This document shows, one piece after another, positions 1-8,729 of a DNA stretch of 64,000 nucleotides (position 1 is the first letter of the stretch; every line of letters starts with the position of its first letter). The stretch comes from an uncultured Prevotellaceae bacterium (GTDB lineage Bacteria; Bacteroidota; Bacteroidia; Bacteroidales; Bacteroidaceae). A program made the position numbers and the translations under genes. The notes under the pieces are model-generated. The model was not told the DNA's origin. It saw only the letters and a list, made by a program, of their open reading frames with translations, and made no database searches. Location: NCBI GenBank assembly GCA_902771785.1, contig CACXYH010000001.1, positions 1 through 64,000 of the forward strand, given 5' to 3'.

Positions 1-1
1 C

Positions 2-1555
2 AACATCATCGCTCCGAACTCAGAGGACGTTGACCTGGAAGGTCCGCACCTCGAGAACGGCCGCATGATCTATGCCTCTAAGACTTACGAGAACCTCGAT
101 GCCACCCGCAAGGCTGGCCTGTGGGGAGTCTCGATGCCTCGCCGCTACGGCGGTCTGAACCTGCCCAACGCCGTGTTCTCTATGCTGAGCGAGATGATTT
201 CGGCTGCCGACGCCGGTTTCCAGAACATCTGGAGCCTGCAGAGCTGTATCGACACGCTCTATGAGTTCGGCTCAGAGGAGCAGCGCCAGAAGTACATTCC
301 CCGCGTTTGTGCTGGCGAAGGCATGTCGATGGACTTGACCGAGCCCGATGCCGGTTCTGACCTGCAGCGCGTGATGCTGAAGGCCACCTTCGACGAGAAG
401 GAGAACTGCTGGCGTCTGAACGGCGTAAAGCGCTTCATCACCAATGGTGACTCCGACATCCACCTCGTACTGGCCCGCTCAGAGGAGGGCACAAAGGACG
501 GCCGCGGTCTGTCGATGTTCATCTACGACAAGCGCCAGGGCGGTGTCGACGTGCGCCACATCGAGCACAAGCTCGGTATCCACGGTTCGCCCACCTGCGA
601 GCTGACCTATAAGAACGCAAAGGCAGAGCTCTGCGGTAGCACCCGTCTGGGTCTGATTAAGTACGTGATGGCCCTGATGAACGGCGCCCGTCTCGGCATT
701 GCTGCCCAGAGTGTAGGTGTAGAGCAGGAGGCTTACAACGAAGGTCTGGCTTACGCCAAGGAGCGCCAGCAGTTCGGCGACAAAATCATCAACTTCCCCG
801 CCGTCTACGATATGCTCTCGCGCATGAAGGCCAAGCTCGACGCCGGCCGTTCGCTGCTTTACGAGACAGCCTGCTACGTCGACGTCTACAAGTGCCTCGA
901 GGACATTGAGCGCGACCGCAAGTTGACGCCCGAGGAGAAGCAGGAGCTGAAGAAATATCAGCGCCTGGCCGATGCCTTCACGCCGCTGGCCAAGGGTATG
1001 AACTCTGAGTATGCCAACCAGAATGCCTACGACGCCATCTCTATCCACGGCGGTTCGGGCTTCATCATGGAGTACAAGAGCCAGCGTCTCTATCGCGACG
1101 CCCGCATCTTCTCTATCTACGAGGGAACCACCCAGCTGCAGGTCGTTGCCGCCATCCGCTACATCAGCAACGGCACGATGCTGAACAACCTCAAGGAAAT
1201 GCTTGAGAGTGAAAAGGGAAAAGCGAATAGTGAAGAATTTGCTACCGCATTGTTGGCTCGCGTTGAGAAGCTGCTTCCCATTTACGAGGATGCCCTGAAC
1301 TATGCCAAGAGCCTCAACAATCAGGATGCTTTCGACTTCCTGGCCCGTCGTCTCTACGACATGACAGCCGAACTGGTAATGTCATTGCTCATCATCCGCG
1401 ATGCTGCCAAGTGCCCCGAGCTCTTCGCCAAGAGTGCCCAGGTCTATGTGCGCATGGCTGAAGAGAACGTGATTGGTAAGGCTGCCTACATCAAGGCATT
1501 CCACGTGGAGGATCTCGAGAGTTTCAAGGCTGCTGAGAAAGAGGCTGAAGCTTAA
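2..1555 (+). CDS. Acyl-CoA dehydrogenase (5' end cut by window edge)
   Basis: FAD-dependent acyl-CoA dehydrogenase, oxidising acyl-CoA thioesters to enoyl-CoA. The frame is open from base 2 to the window edge, and the residues before the first Met (NIIAPNSEDVDLEG) read like the family's N-terminal helix, so the gene continues leftward. Family segments are visible: the middle-domain motif MDLTEPDAGSDLQ, then KRFITNGD, the C-terminal helical-domain segment YAKERQQFGDKI, and near the end of that domain IHGGSGFIMEY and YRDARIFSIYEGTTQLQ. About 150 further residues follow the usual end, as in the long Bacteroidota variants. The next gene starts 3 bases after the stop, so the two are probably co-transcribed. 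Substrate chain length cannot be read from the sequence. Confidence 0.93.
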   Translation, partial: NIIAPNSEDVDLEGPHLENGRMIYASKTYENLDATRKAGLWGVSMPRRYGGLNLPNAVFSMLSEMISAADAGFQNIWSLQSCIDTLYEFGSEEQRQKYIPRVCAGEGMSMDLTEPDAGSDLQRVMLKATFDEKENCWRLNGVKRFITNGDSDIHLVLARSEEGTKDGRGLSMFIYDKRQGGVDVRHIEHKLGIHGSPTCELTYKNAKAELCGSTRLGLIKYVMALMNGARLGIAAQSVGVEQEAYNEGLAYAKERQQFGDKIINFPAVYDMLSRMKAKLDAGRSLLYETACYVDVYKCLEDIERDRKLTPEEKQELKKYQRLADAFTPLAKGMNSEYANQNAYDAISIHGGSGFIMEYKSQRLYRDARIFSIYEGTTQLQVVAAIRYISNGTMLNNLKEMLESEKGKANSEEFATALLARVEKLLPIYEDALNYAKSLNNQDAFDFLARRLYDMTAELVMSLLIIRDAAKCPELFAKSAQVYVRMAEENVIGKAAYIKAFHVEDLESFKAAEKEAEA

Positions 1556-1558
1556 GAG

Positions 1559-2071
1559 ATGACTGACTACGAATTAGACGAGCGCGTCCATCGCGCTGTA
1601 GATAATTTCATGGCCGGATATGGCTGCTGCCAAAGTGTGGTGGCAGCCTTTTCCGACCTTTATGGTTTAGACGCCACGATGGCCAAGCGCATCGCAGCCG
1701 GCTTTGGCGGAGGCGTTGGCAGAATGAGGATGATGTGTGGAGCCGTCTCCGGCATCGTCATGCTGGTAGGCCTCGACTGTGGACAGGCCGAAGGCTCCGA
1801 CCGCGAAGGGAAATCGGCCTGCTATAAAGTGGTTCAGGACCTGCTCAACCAATCGAAGCAAGAGAACGGCAGCCTCATCTGTGCTGAAATTCTCGGGCTT
1901 AAGGGTTACACCAAAGCCCCCAACAGCTACGTGGCTTCCGCCCGTACTGCCGAATACTATAAGAAAAGGCCTTGCGCCGCTAAGGTTGAAAGTGCCGCAA
2001 GGATATTTGCCAACTATCTGAAATCAAAGCCTCAGCTCCAAGACCACCAGTCTGCTGAAGCTGAGGAGTAA
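1559..2071 (+). CDS. C_GCAxxG_C_C family redox-cysteine protein
   Basis: Small 170-aa cytosolic protein of the C_GCAxxG_C_C family, named for conserved cysteines thought to bind metal or act in redox chemistry; its exact reaction is not established. Visible cysteines are the GYGCCQS pair near residues 21-23, the MCGAVSG motif near residue 60, and single cysteines in GLDCGQ, SACYK, LICAE and RPCAAK. The helical N-terminal half with a glycine-rich GFGGGVGR turn fits the family. It begins 3 bases after the acyl-CoA dehydrogenase stop and is followed at once by a strong terminator, so it closes that operon. A role in electron transfer beside the dehydrogenase is my inference from position only. 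Confidence 0.85.
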   Translation: MTDYELDERVHRAVDNFMAGYGCCQSVVAAFSDLYGLDATMAKRIAAGFGGGVGRMRMMCGAVSGIVMLVGLDCGQAEGSDREGKSACYKVVQDLLNQSKQENGSLICAEILGLKGYTKAPNSYVASARTAEYYKKRPCAAKVESAARIFANYLKSKPQLQDHQSAEAEE

Positions 2072-2075
2072 GCAT

Positions 2076-2112
2076 AAAGTCGGCGCATATCGTTTTGATA
2101 TGCGCCGACTTT
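2076..2112. terminator. Bidirectional intrinsic terminator
   Basis: A perfect 16-bp stem (AAAGTCGGCGCATATC and its complement) around a 5-base loop lies between two converging genes. The + strand runs into TTTCTTTCT, and the minus strand also ends in A/T-rich sequence, so it can stop transcription from both sides. Confidence 0.93.
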
Positions 2113-2119
2113 CTTTCTA

Positions 2120-2425
2120 TTACACTTCAAAGTCCAGGCAGGAGCGCTGCACGGTGTAGGGGCGCACCTTCGTGTTGGCCACTGCCACATGCTCCGGATG
2201 CTGGGCATAGCCCTTGAGCGCCTCGGGCGATTCCAGGGTACTGTCGAGCATCACGTCGGCATTCGACGAAGCGAGTCGGCCGCTGATGTTCACTTTCACG
2301 TCGAGCAGTCCGGGCACCTTGCCTACCAAGCCTTCCAGTCCGGCCTTGATGCCTGCCTTCACTTCTTCCTTCTCAGCGTCGGACAGCTCAGGATTGAGCG
2401 TCCATAAGATAATGTGCTTTACCAT
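2120..2425 (-). CDS. Dabb (stress-responsive alpha/beta barrel) domain protein
   Basis: 101-aa single-domain protein of the Dabb family, a dimeric alpha+beta barrel fold. The sequence opens with the usual MVKHIILWTL strand, which carries the conserved His, then a charged helix, a GLLDVKVN strand, an ADVMLDSTLES strand and the terminal HPEHVAVANTKVRPY segment. It lies 12 bases downstream of the GH3 gene on the same strand, so it is probably the last gene of the mutY-purN-GH3 run. Its substrate, if any, cannot be predicted. Confidence 0.88.
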   Translation of the reverse strand: MVKHIILWTLNPELSDAEKEEVKAGIKAGLEGLVGKVPGLLDVKVNISGRLASSNADVMLDSTLESPEALKGYAQHPEHVAVANTKVRPYTVQRSCLDFEV

Positions 2426-2437
2426 ATTCTTTATTAT

Positions 2438-4756
2438 TTAAATGTTAGGAGTATCCCAGACTTTGGTCTGCGTGCAGCGGATGTTCTGCTTCAGTCGGGC
2501 CACCTTCAGCGTGAAGTCGCCCTCTTCGAGCGTCCAGCGGCAGTCCTCGCCTACGAAAGCGAGCTCCTTGGCCTGCAGACGGAAGGTGACCGTCTTCTGC
2601 TCACCCGGCTGCAACTCAATCTTCGTGAACTGGCGGAGCCTCTTATTGTCAGGCACAATCGAAGCCACGAGGTCGCTGCTGTAGAGCAGTACCGGCTCCT
2701 TGCCCACCCGATGGCCCGTGTTCTTCACGTCGACGCTGACCGTAATCACATCGTCGGCCGTGAACTGCTGGCGGTCAACACGCAGGTTCGAATACTCGAA
2801 GGTGGTATAGGAGAGGCCGTAGCCGAAGGGCCACTGCAGCGAAACTTTCGCATCGTAGTTATAGGCACCGGCCATCGTTCCCACCTCTTCGCTCACCTTA
2901 TAGTCGTAGGTGTTGAGCGAGTTGATTTCGCGAGGATAGGTGTAGGGCATCTTGGCCGAGAAGTTGGCGTCGCCACTAAGCAGGTTGGCCAGCGCATCGC
3001 CACCGTAGTTGCCTGGTAGCAGGATGTCGACGACAGCCTTTGCCAGCGGTTCGATGTCGGCAATGAGGCGCGGACGCCCCTCGTTCAGCACGAGGACAAT
3101 GGGTTTTCCCGTCTTGGCCAGCTCCTTCACCAGCGTGCGCTGGTTGCCCGAAAGCCAAAGGTCGCTCAGATTACCGGGGGTCTCCGTGTAGGTATTCTCG
3201 CCGATACATGCAATGATTACGTCGGCCTGGGCAGCGGCAGCCACAGCCTTTTCTATTTCGGGTTTGTTCTCTTGCCAGTACTGTCCGCGCTCGTTGTAGG
3301 TGACGCCCTGCTCCAGGATGATATTCTCCTGTCCATACTTATTGCAGAGTGCCTCGTAGATGGTATTGTATTTCTCAGACAAATCCTCGGCATTAGAGCC
3401 CTGCCACGTGTAGCTCCAGCCACCATTCAGACAGCGCATCTGATTGGCATTGGGACCGGTGAGCAGGATTTTCTTCCCTTTGGCCAGCGGCAGGATGGCG
3501 CCTTCGTTCTTCAGCAGCACTTCACTCTCCTCGGCAGCCTGCAGGGCCTTGGCAGCAAACTCGGGCGAACCGAACTTCTCATAGCCCTTGCCGCCGGTGT
3601 TCGGCTCCTCAAAGAGGTTCAGGCGATACTTCAGTCGCAGGATGCGGCGCACGGCATCGTCGATGCGCGACATGGGCACCTTGCCCTCATTCACCAGCTC
3701 TTTCAGCAGAATGCAGAAGTCAACGCTGTAGGGGTCCATCGACATGTCGATGCCGGCATTGATGGCAATGCGGATGGCATCTTTCTTATCTTTGGCCACA
3801 CGCTCACGCTGGAACAGGTTGTTGATGTCGGCCCAGTCGGTGACAAGCATGCCATCCCACTGCAGGTCTTCCTTCAGCCACTTTGTCAGATACTCGTAGC
3901 TGGCATGTAGGGGCACCCCGTTGACGCTGGCCGAATTGACCATCATCGTCAGCGTGCCAGCCAGTGCGGCACACTTGAAGGGCTCGAAGTATTTCTCGCG
4001 CAGCATCTGCGGCGAGACGTAGGCAGGCGTACGGTCCTTGCCCGAGAAGGGAGCCCCGTAGGCGAAGTAGTGCTTCGTGCTGGTGCCCACGTTATACTTG
4101 CCCAGGTGGTTGGGATCGTCGCCTTGATAGCCTTTGATTTCGGCCTCCACCATACGGCTGTTCACGATGGCATCCTCGCCGAAGCTCTCGTAGATGCGAG
4201 GCCAACGCGGGTCGCGTCCCAGGTCGAGCACGGGGTTATACACCCACGGGCAGTTGCCGGCACGGCTCTCATAGGCCGTCACCTCTGCCATCTGGCGGGC
4301 CAGCTCCACGTTGAACGAGGCGCCCAAGTTGATGGGCTGCGGGAAAAGCGTGCCGGCCTGCGTGTAGGTGACACCGTGGTTATGGTCGAGTCCGTAGACA
4401 TCGGGAATGCCCATGTACTTCATCGACTTCTGCTGAATGAGACCAATCCAGTAGCGCCACTGCTCGGTAGTGGCAGCCTTGGTGGCAGGAGCATTGAGGA
4501 TGGAGCCCACCTTCCACTTCGAGATGAGCGTGTCGAGCATGACTTCGTTGAGCTGCCACACGCCGTTGGCATCCTTCTTTCCCATGATGTCGAGGTTCAG
4601 CTCCAGCATCTGCCCGATTTTCTCGTCGAGCGTCATCTTCTTGAGCGTCTTCTCAATCTTTGCCTCCAGTTTGGCATCGCGCGGAATGGCTGGCTTCTGC
4701 GCCAGCACTGCAACAGCCGCAAGTGCGCAGGCGGCCGTCATCATTAGTTTTCTCAT
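2438..4756 (-). CDS. GH3 family beta-glucosidase/beta-xylosidase, secreted
   Basis: 772-aa glycoside hydrolase family 3 enzyme that releases terminal beta-linked glucose or xylose from oligosaccharides. A signal peptide ending near AVLAQ points to the periplasm or outer membrane. The (beta/alpha)8 domain includes [17 protein letters not shown] and the nucleophile motif LVTDWADI. The alpha/beta sandwich domain holds [20 protein letters not shown], and a fibronectin-III-like C-terminus includes [17 protein letters not shown]. The length is usual for BglX-like members. It follows purN with a 42-base gap and precedes the Dabb gene, so a housekeeping gene and a sugar hydrolase seem to share a transcript. 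Glucosidase and xylosidase cannot be separated by eye; the xylan genes nearby make both plausible. Confidence 0.92.
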   Translation of the reverse strand: MRKLMMTAACALAAVAVLAQKPAIPRDAKLEAKIEKTLKKMTLDEKIGQMLELNLDIMGKKDANGVWQLNEVMLDTLISKWKVGSILNAPATKAATTEQWRYWIGLIQQKSMKYMGIPDVYGLDHNHGVTYTQAGTLFPQPINLGASFNVELARQMAEVTAYESRAGNCPWVYNPVLDLGRDPRWPRIYESFGEDAIVNSRMVEAEIKGYQGDDPNHLGKYNVGTSTKHYFAYGAPFSGKDRTPAYVSPQMLREKYFEPFKCAALAGTLTMMVNSASVNGVPLHASYEYLTKWLKEDLQWDGMLVTDWADINNLFQRERVAKDKKDAIRIAINAGIDMSMDPYSVDFCILLKELVNEGKVPMSRIDDAVRRILRLKYRLNLFEEPNTGGKGYEKFGSPEFAAKALQAAEESEVLLKNEGAILPLAKGKKILLTGPNANQMRCLNGGWSYTWQGSNAEDLSEKYNTIYEALCNKYGQENIILEQGVTYNERGQYWQENKPEIEKAVAAAAQADVIIACIGENTYTETPGNLSDLWLSGNQRTLVKELAKTGKPIVLVLNEGRPRLIADIEPLAKAVVDILLPGNYGGDALANLLSGDANFSAKMPYTYPREINSLNTYDYKVSEEVGTMAGAYNYDAKVSLQWPFGYGLSYTTFEYSNLRVDRQQFTADDVITVSVDVKNTGHRVGKEPVLLYSSDLVASIVPDNKRLRQFTKIELQPGEQKTVTFRLQAKELAFVGEDCRWTLEEGDFTLKVARLKQNIRCTQTKVWDTPNI

Positions 4757-4798
4757 GTTGCTTCGGTTTTAGTTATTCATATATGTTCTGGCAGTTTC

Positions 4799-5383
4799 TC
4801 ACTTCGAAAATTCCTTCTCGAGCAGCTCCTCGATGACTTTCGGAAAATGCTCCATCTCGAGTACATGCTCCTTGGCAGCAATATCGTCGGGCGTATCGTC
4901 GGGCGAAAGGGCCACACGATACTGGACAATAATGTCGCCACTGTCGCAGACGGGGGTCACATAGTGTACGGTCATGCCCGTCTCGGTCTCGCCCGCAGCC
5001 TTCACCGCCTCGTGAACGTGGTGTCCCCACATGCCCTTGCCGCCATATTTCGGCAGCAGCGCGGGGTGGATGTTGATGATACGGCGCGGGTAGGCATCAA
5101 TCAGGAAGTTGGGAACAAGCGGCAGGAAGCCGGCCAACACAATGAAGTCTACGGCATAGCGGCGCATGAGCGGCATCAGGAAGTCGGCATCGTTCAGCTG
5201 TGGCTTGCCGACGACCGCCGTGGGCACGCCCAGCCGTTCGGCTCTTACCAGCGCATAGGCATCAGCTTTATTGCTGACGACGAGGGCACAGCGTACCCGC
5301 TCGCTGCCGGCAAAATACTTGATGATATTCTCACAATTGGTGCCGCTGCCCGACACAAAAATAGCTAAGTTCACTTTAGTCAT
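4799..5383 (-). CDS. purN: Phosphoribosylglycinamide formyltransferase
   Basis: Third step of purine synthesis: transfers formyl from 10-formyl-THF to GAR in the cytosol. The N-terminal FVSGSGTNCENI phosphate-binding loop and the catalytic Asn and His of INIHPALLPKYGGKGMWG are present, as is the Asp of VCDSGDIIVQ. Length (194 aa) is normal. The frame could start six codons earlier at 5401, but the chosen ATG gives an 8-base overlap with the mutY stop and places the first beta strand (KVNLAIFVSGSG) correctly. The overlap implies translational coupling with mutY. Confidence 0.95.
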   Translation of the reverse strand: MTKVNLAIFVSGSGTNCENIIKYFAGSERVRCALVVSNKADAYALVRAERLGVPTAVVGKPQLNDADFLMPLMRRYAVDFIVLAGFLPLVPNFLIDAYPRRIINIHPALLPKYGGKGMWGHHVHEAVKAAGETETGMTVHYVTPVCDSGDIIVQYRVALSPDDTPDDIAAKEHVLEMEHFPKVIEELLEKEFSK

Positions 5384-6389
5384 ATCGTTTCTGTATTTCA
5401 TTTAGCAATAACTCGACGAGCCGTGGCAAGGCATAGCGCTCGATGTCGGCCTCGTCTATCCAGATATATTCATCGGGGAGCGACGGTTTCTCGTCGGTCT
5501 CCCACAGCCAGAAGTCGGCATAGATGATGCGATGAGTGAGCACGTGCTTCTGGTTTTGGCGCAACAGTACTGCACCACTCGGTACGCTGTCAGTAAGCCA
5601 GGGCTCGTAGAGGCCTTGCCAGATGTCGCCGGCTGGACGCCGACGGATGGCCGTCTGCCCCTGACACCTTATATATATATAGGTGAGGCGGCGCTCCTTC
5701 ACCTTCAGCGTCTTCAACTTCACGGGCAACTGCCCCACCCTGCCTTCGCGCAGGGCCACGCAACCATCCTGCAACGGACAGAGCAAGCAGCGGGGCGACT
5801 GCGGCGTACACTGCGTAGCACCGAAGTCCATCATGGCCTGGTTGAAGCGCGACGCCTCCTTCGGCGGCAGCAGGCTCTGCGCCAGGGCCGTGAACTCTTT
5901 CTTGCCTTCGGTGGTGTTGATAGGGGTGTCGATGCCAAAGTGGCGTGCCAGTACCCGATAGACATTGCCATCGACCACCGCAACGGGCAGGTCGAAGGCG
6001 ATACTGCCGATGGCAGCAGCCGTATAGTCGCCCACCCCCTTTAGGCTTCTGATGCCTTCGATGGTCTGCGGGAAGCCTCCCATCGCCACAATCTGCCCGG
6101 CAGCAAAGTGCAGGTTGCGCGCCCGGCTATAGTAGCCCAGCCCCTGCCATTGGCGCAGCACCTCGTCTTCCGAGGCGCGAGCCAGTGCTTCGGCCGTGGG
6201 CCACCGCTGCATGAAGCGCTCCCAGTAGGGCCGTCCCTGCTCCACGCGCGTCTGCTGCAAGATGATTTCCGACAGCCACACGGCATAAGGGTCGCGCGTC
6301 TGCCGCCAAGGCAACTCGCGTCCGTACGCATCGAACCACCTCAGCAGTACCGAAGTGAAGGCGTTTATGGGCTGTTGTACGTCGTTCAT
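5376..6389 (-). CDS. mutY: A/G-specific adenine DNA glycosylase
   Basis: Base-excision repair enzyme that removes adenine mispaired with 8-oxoguanine. Visible features are the catalytic Glu in WLSEIILQQTRV, the helix-hairpin-helix LKGVGDYTAAAIGS, the catalytic Asp in VVDGNVYRV and the 4Fe-4S cluster cysteines with C-x6-C-x2-C-x5-C spacing (CTPQSPRCLLCPLQDGC). A C-terminal NUDIX-like domain for 8-oxoG recognition ends the protein. The reading frame stays open 16 codons upstream, but the promoter -7 box (6394-6401) lies only 4 bases before the ATG at 6389. Translation must therefore start there (337 aa) on a leaderless or nearly leaderless mRNA. purN overlaps its 3' end. Confidence 0.94.
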   Translation of the reverse strand: MNDVQQPINAFTSVLLRWFDAYGRELPWRQTRDPYAVWLSEIILQQTRVEQGRPYWERFMQRWPTAEALARASEDEVLRQWQGLGYYSRARNLHFAAGQIVAMGGFPQTIEGIRSLKGVGDYTAAAIGSIAFDLPVAVVDGNVYRVLARHFGIDTPINTTEGKKEFTALAQSLLPPKEASRFNQAMMDFGATQCTPQSPRCLLCPLQDGCVALREGRVGQLPVKLKTLKVKERRLTYIYIRCQGQTAIRRRPAGDIWQGLYEPWLTDSVPSGAVLLRQNQKHVLTHRIIYADFWLWETDEKPSLPDEYIWIDEADIERYALPRLVELLLNEIQKRYD

Positions 6390-6393
6390 GGCA

Positions 6394-6401
6394 CAAAGGT
6401 A
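6394..6401 (-). promoter_or_regulatory. -7 box TACCTTTG of mutY
   Basis: Matches the Bacteroidota TAnnTTTG consensus. Only TGCC separates it from the mutY ATG, so transcription would begin at or within a few bases of the start codon. Confidence 0.75.
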
Positions 6402-6454
6402 GTAAAAAAAACACATTTTCGTCTTAAAAACTTGCACAAATGAGAAAAAATCAG

Positions 6455-6462
6455 TTACTTTG
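6455..6462 (+). promoter_or_regulatory. -7 box TTACTTTG of the barrel-protein gene
   Basis: One mismatch to TAnnTTTG, followed by GC as in most boxes of this window. A TTG at 6433-6435 is suitably placed as the -33 element. It lies downstream of the earliest in-frame start at 6440, which supports the start at 6503. Confidence 0.65.
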
Positions 6463-6502
6463 CAGCCAATTAGTTAACATTTTATTAAAAAAGAGAAAGA
6501 TT

Positions 6503-7123
6503 ATGAAGAAATTTTTATTCACTATGGTAGCTGCATTGCTGGCTATCCCTTCCTTCGCTCAAATGAGCCGCAGTCATGCTTCGCTCGATGCATCTAACCT
6601 TTATTTTGGCGGCCGTCTGGGTATGGCTGTTTCAACGCTCACCGGCGATATCGACATGGGTGCCCGTGTTGGTCTAACGCTGGGTGCCGTCATTGGTATG
6701 CAAGTCAACGAGTCGGTATTCCTGGAGAGTGGTCTCTACTACTCTGAGCGCGGTGCCAAGGACGGTAGCGACTACGTGCACCTGAACACGATTGAAATTC
6801 CTGTTGTGGCCAAGTATGGTATCATGGCTACCGACGATATCGCCCTGCTGCCCTTCCTGGGCCCCGTGTTCTCTTACGGCATTGGCGGTAAGACCAAGAT
6901 CTTAGGCACCAAGTACAGCACCTACAACGACCTGTCGCACTCGAACTTCAGCATCAAGCTGGGTTGCGGCATTGAGTACAAGTCGCTCTATGGCGAAATT
7001 GGCTATCAGATTGGTGTCAAAAATCTCTTCGACGACGACGTTGAGGACTTTGGCAATGCCACCGGTGGCGATTTCACTACCCACAGCAATGCGTTGCTCC
7101 TCAATGTCGGCGTGAACTTCTAA
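6503..7123 (+). CDS. Outer-membrane beta-barrel protein (PorT-like)
   Basis: 206-aa protein with a clear signal peptide (MKKFLFTMVAALLAIPSFAQ) followed by alternating hydrophobic strands typical of an eight-stranded outer-membrane barrel, e.g. LYFGGRLGMAVS, GARVGLTLGAVIGMQV, FLESGLYYSERG and SIKLGCGIEY, ending in LLLNVGVNF with the terminal Phe usual for BAM substrates. The frame is open 63 bases upstream to 6440, but the promoter box at 6455 lies inside that stretch, so the ATG at 6503 is chosen. It is a single-gene unit with its own promoter and terminator. Its role is not evident; many relatives are annotated only as porin-family or OmpW-like. Confidence 0.82.
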   Translation: MKKFLFTMVAALLAIPSFAQMSRSHASLDASNLYFGGRLGMAVSTLTGDIDMGARVGLTLGAVIGMQVNESVFLESGLYYSERGAKDGSDYVHLNTIEIPVVAKYGIMATDDIALLPFLGPVFSYGIGGKTKILGTKYSTYNDLSHSNFSIKLGCGIEYKSLYGEIGYQIGVKNLFDDDVEDFGNATGGDFTTHSNALLLNVGVNF

Positions 7124-7139
7124 GTTCAGGTTTTACAGA

Positions 7140-7197
7140 AACAACGAATTCCACGGAGCTGTCCGATTGCAGGACGAAACCCGTGGAATTCGTTGTT
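7140..7197. terminator. Bidirectional terminator between barrel gene and dacB
   Basis: A 17-bp perfect stem (AACAACGAATTCCACGG and its complement) encloses an inner GTCC/GGAC hairpin. The + strand continues into TTTTTT. The genes on either side converge on it. Confidence 0.92.
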
Positions 7198-7209
7198 TTT
7201 TCGTACCTA

Positions 7210-8445
7210 TTACTGAGGGGCACACATCGCTTCGCAGACAAGGTCCTGGAAGCGACGGGCCTGACTGATGGAGAGCGTGCCCTGATTCATGATGCTGAAG
7301 CACAGCCGATGGCCGTTGGGCGCCGTGCAATAGCCCGCCAGACAACTGACGCCCGTCACGGTGCCCGTCTTGGCCTGCACGTTTCCCTCGGCAGCCGTCG
7401 CTTTCATGCGCTTTTTCAGCGTGCCATCGACGCCTGCAATGGGCAGCGACGGCAGCAGATGTTTGTAGATGGATGGCTTGCGCCAGGCATGCTGCAGGAG
7501 TGCCACCTCGAGTTCTGGCGAGAGATAGTTGTAGAGCGACAGACCGCTACCGTCGGCAATACGATAGGCATCGGGATTGAGTCCGAGCCAGCTAACGAGC
7601 CTGTCCACCACCTGGCGGGCCTGTTTGGCGCCGGGACGCACTGCCCCTGTGGCGGCCGCCACCTGATAGAACATCGACTCGGCATAGAGATTGTCGCTCT
7701 CTTTCATCATGCGCTGCAGGATGTGGTCTATGCTATGGTTGAGCGTAGCCAGGCGTACCGCCTTTTTTGGCAGGCGACCCTCGCCCAGTTTGCCGTCGAG
7801 CAGCACCACGCCTACGTCCGTCAGTTTTCTCTGCAGTCGTTTCATAAAGACGGGTTTCTTGTCGATGAGCAGCGGCGTGAGCGTAGGGTTGTCGTCGTCC
7901 CAGCACCAGCCTTCGCCCCAGTGCAGCGTGTCCTTCATCGTCAGGTCGGCCATCAGCCGTCCCTGAATGGTATCGATGCCCGCACGCCGCAGCTCGTCGA
8001 GCAGGGTCACGAGGTCGCCCTCGCCGAAGCTGGGGTCCATGCCTCCCACGCAGTAGAGATCGCCCTTGAGGGTGCGTCCCTCCAACGTTCCGCTATAGTA
8101 GAGCGAGGTGCTGAACTGATAGTCGCCGCCCAGGCGGTCGAGTGCCGTGATGGCAGTGACGAGCTTCATGGTCGAAGCCGGTCGCAAGGTCTGTGTGGCG
8201 TGCCAGTCATAGAGGCAGGTGTCGGTCGTGAGGTCGTAGATTTTCAGTCCCATCTGCGAGTAGAGCAGCAGCGAGTCCTCGACGAGCCGGTCTATTCGCG
8301 TCTGCAGGCTCAACGGCCAGGGCAGCGTGTCGCGTTCCAGGGTGTCGGCAGCCACTGCCTCGAGTTCGGGTTCCTGTTCTTGTGCATGCACCACCGACGC
8401 GGCAGCAAGCAGCAAGACGATAAGATATAATAGCTTTCGTTTCAT
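7210..8445 (-). CDS. dacB: D-alanyl-D-alanine carboxypeptidase/endopeptidase (PBP4, peptidase S13)
   Basis: Periplasmic penicillin-binding protein of the S13 type that trims or cleaves peptidoglycan cross-links. All three active-site motifs are visible: SxxK as ASTMK, SxN as ESDNLYAE, and KTG as QAKTGTVTG. The large insert between SxxK and SxN typical of class C PBPs is present (DPSFGEGDLVTLLDELRRAGI... segment). A signal peptide ends near VHAQ. A GTG two codons upstream (8451) is possible, but the ATG at 8445 is preferred. A -7 box lies at 8468-8475. Length of 411 aa is slightly short but normal for Bacteroidota. Confidence 0.93.
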   Translation of the reverse strand: MKRKLLYLIVLLLAAASVVHAQEQEPELEAVAADTLERDTLPWPLSLQTRIDRLVEDSLLLYSQMGLKIYDLTTDTCLYDWHATQTLRPASTMKLVTAITALDRLGGDYQFSTSLYYSGTLEGRTLKGDLYCVGGMDPSFGEGDLVTLLDELRRAGIDTIQGRLMADLTMKDTLHWGEGWCWDDDNPTLTPLLIDKKPVFMKRLQRKLTDVGVVLLDGKLGEGRLPKKAVRLATLNHSIDHILQRMMKESDNLYAESMFYQVAAATGAVRPGAKQARQVVDRLVSWLGLNPDAYRIADGSGLSLYNYLSPELEVALLQHAWRKPSIYKHLLPSLPIAGVDGTLKKRMKATAAEGNVQAKTGTVTGVSCLAGYCTAPNGHRLCFSIMNQGTLSISQARRFQDLVCEAMCAPQ

Positions 8446-8467
8446 TTCCACATCGTTTAATGAGGAG

Positions 8468-8475
8468 CAAAGGTA
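8468..8475 (-). promoter_or_regulatory. -7 box TACCTTTG of dacB
   Basis: Matches TAnnTTTG followed by C, 22 bases upstream of the dacB ATG on the minus strand. The 21-bp periodic array begins about 24 bases upstream of it. Confidence 0.75.
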
Positions 8476-8498
8476 CTGAAATTCGGCGTAATGAGCAA

Positions 8499-8603
8499 AC
8501 TTTCGCTGGCAAATGTAATACTTTCGCTCAGAATTTAAGCTAAAATTCCAAGAATTTAAGCTATTATTTTCGGAATTCTAGCTAAAATTTTTTCCGACCC
8601 TAC
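8499..8603. repeat. Array with 21-bp period between dacB and parC promoters
   Basis: Five successive 21-bp units. ACTTTCGCT recurs at 8499 and 8520. The AT-rich core GAATTTAAGCTA recurs at 8531 and 8552, with a variant GAATTCTAGCTA at 8573. The period is two helical turns. It lies in the divergent promoter region of dacB (minus) and parC (plus), so it could be a regulator-binding site; that role is inference. Confidence 0.75.
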
Positions 8604-8617
8604 AGATAGTGCACTGC

Positions 8618-8632
8618 GAAAGTGCCGCTTTT
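8618..8632. repeat. Single GAAAGTGCCGCTTTT element
   Basis: On the minus strand this reads AAAAGCGGCACTTTC, the same core as the 22-bp repeat units at 22557 and 38639. It is a single copy with no array around it. Confidence 0.55.
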
Positions 8633-8700
8633 AGCAGTCAAAAGTAGCACCAACAACATAGTTTTTCACGCAATTTTTTGGCCATCTGACAAAAAATGCG

Positions 8701-8708
8701 TATTTTTG
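8701..8708 (+). promoter_or_regulatory. -7 box TATTTTTG of parC operon
   Basis: Matches TAnnTTTG followed by CA, 22 bases before the parC ATG. Confidence 0.72.
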
Positions 8709-8729
8709 CAATGCAATTAACGACAACCT

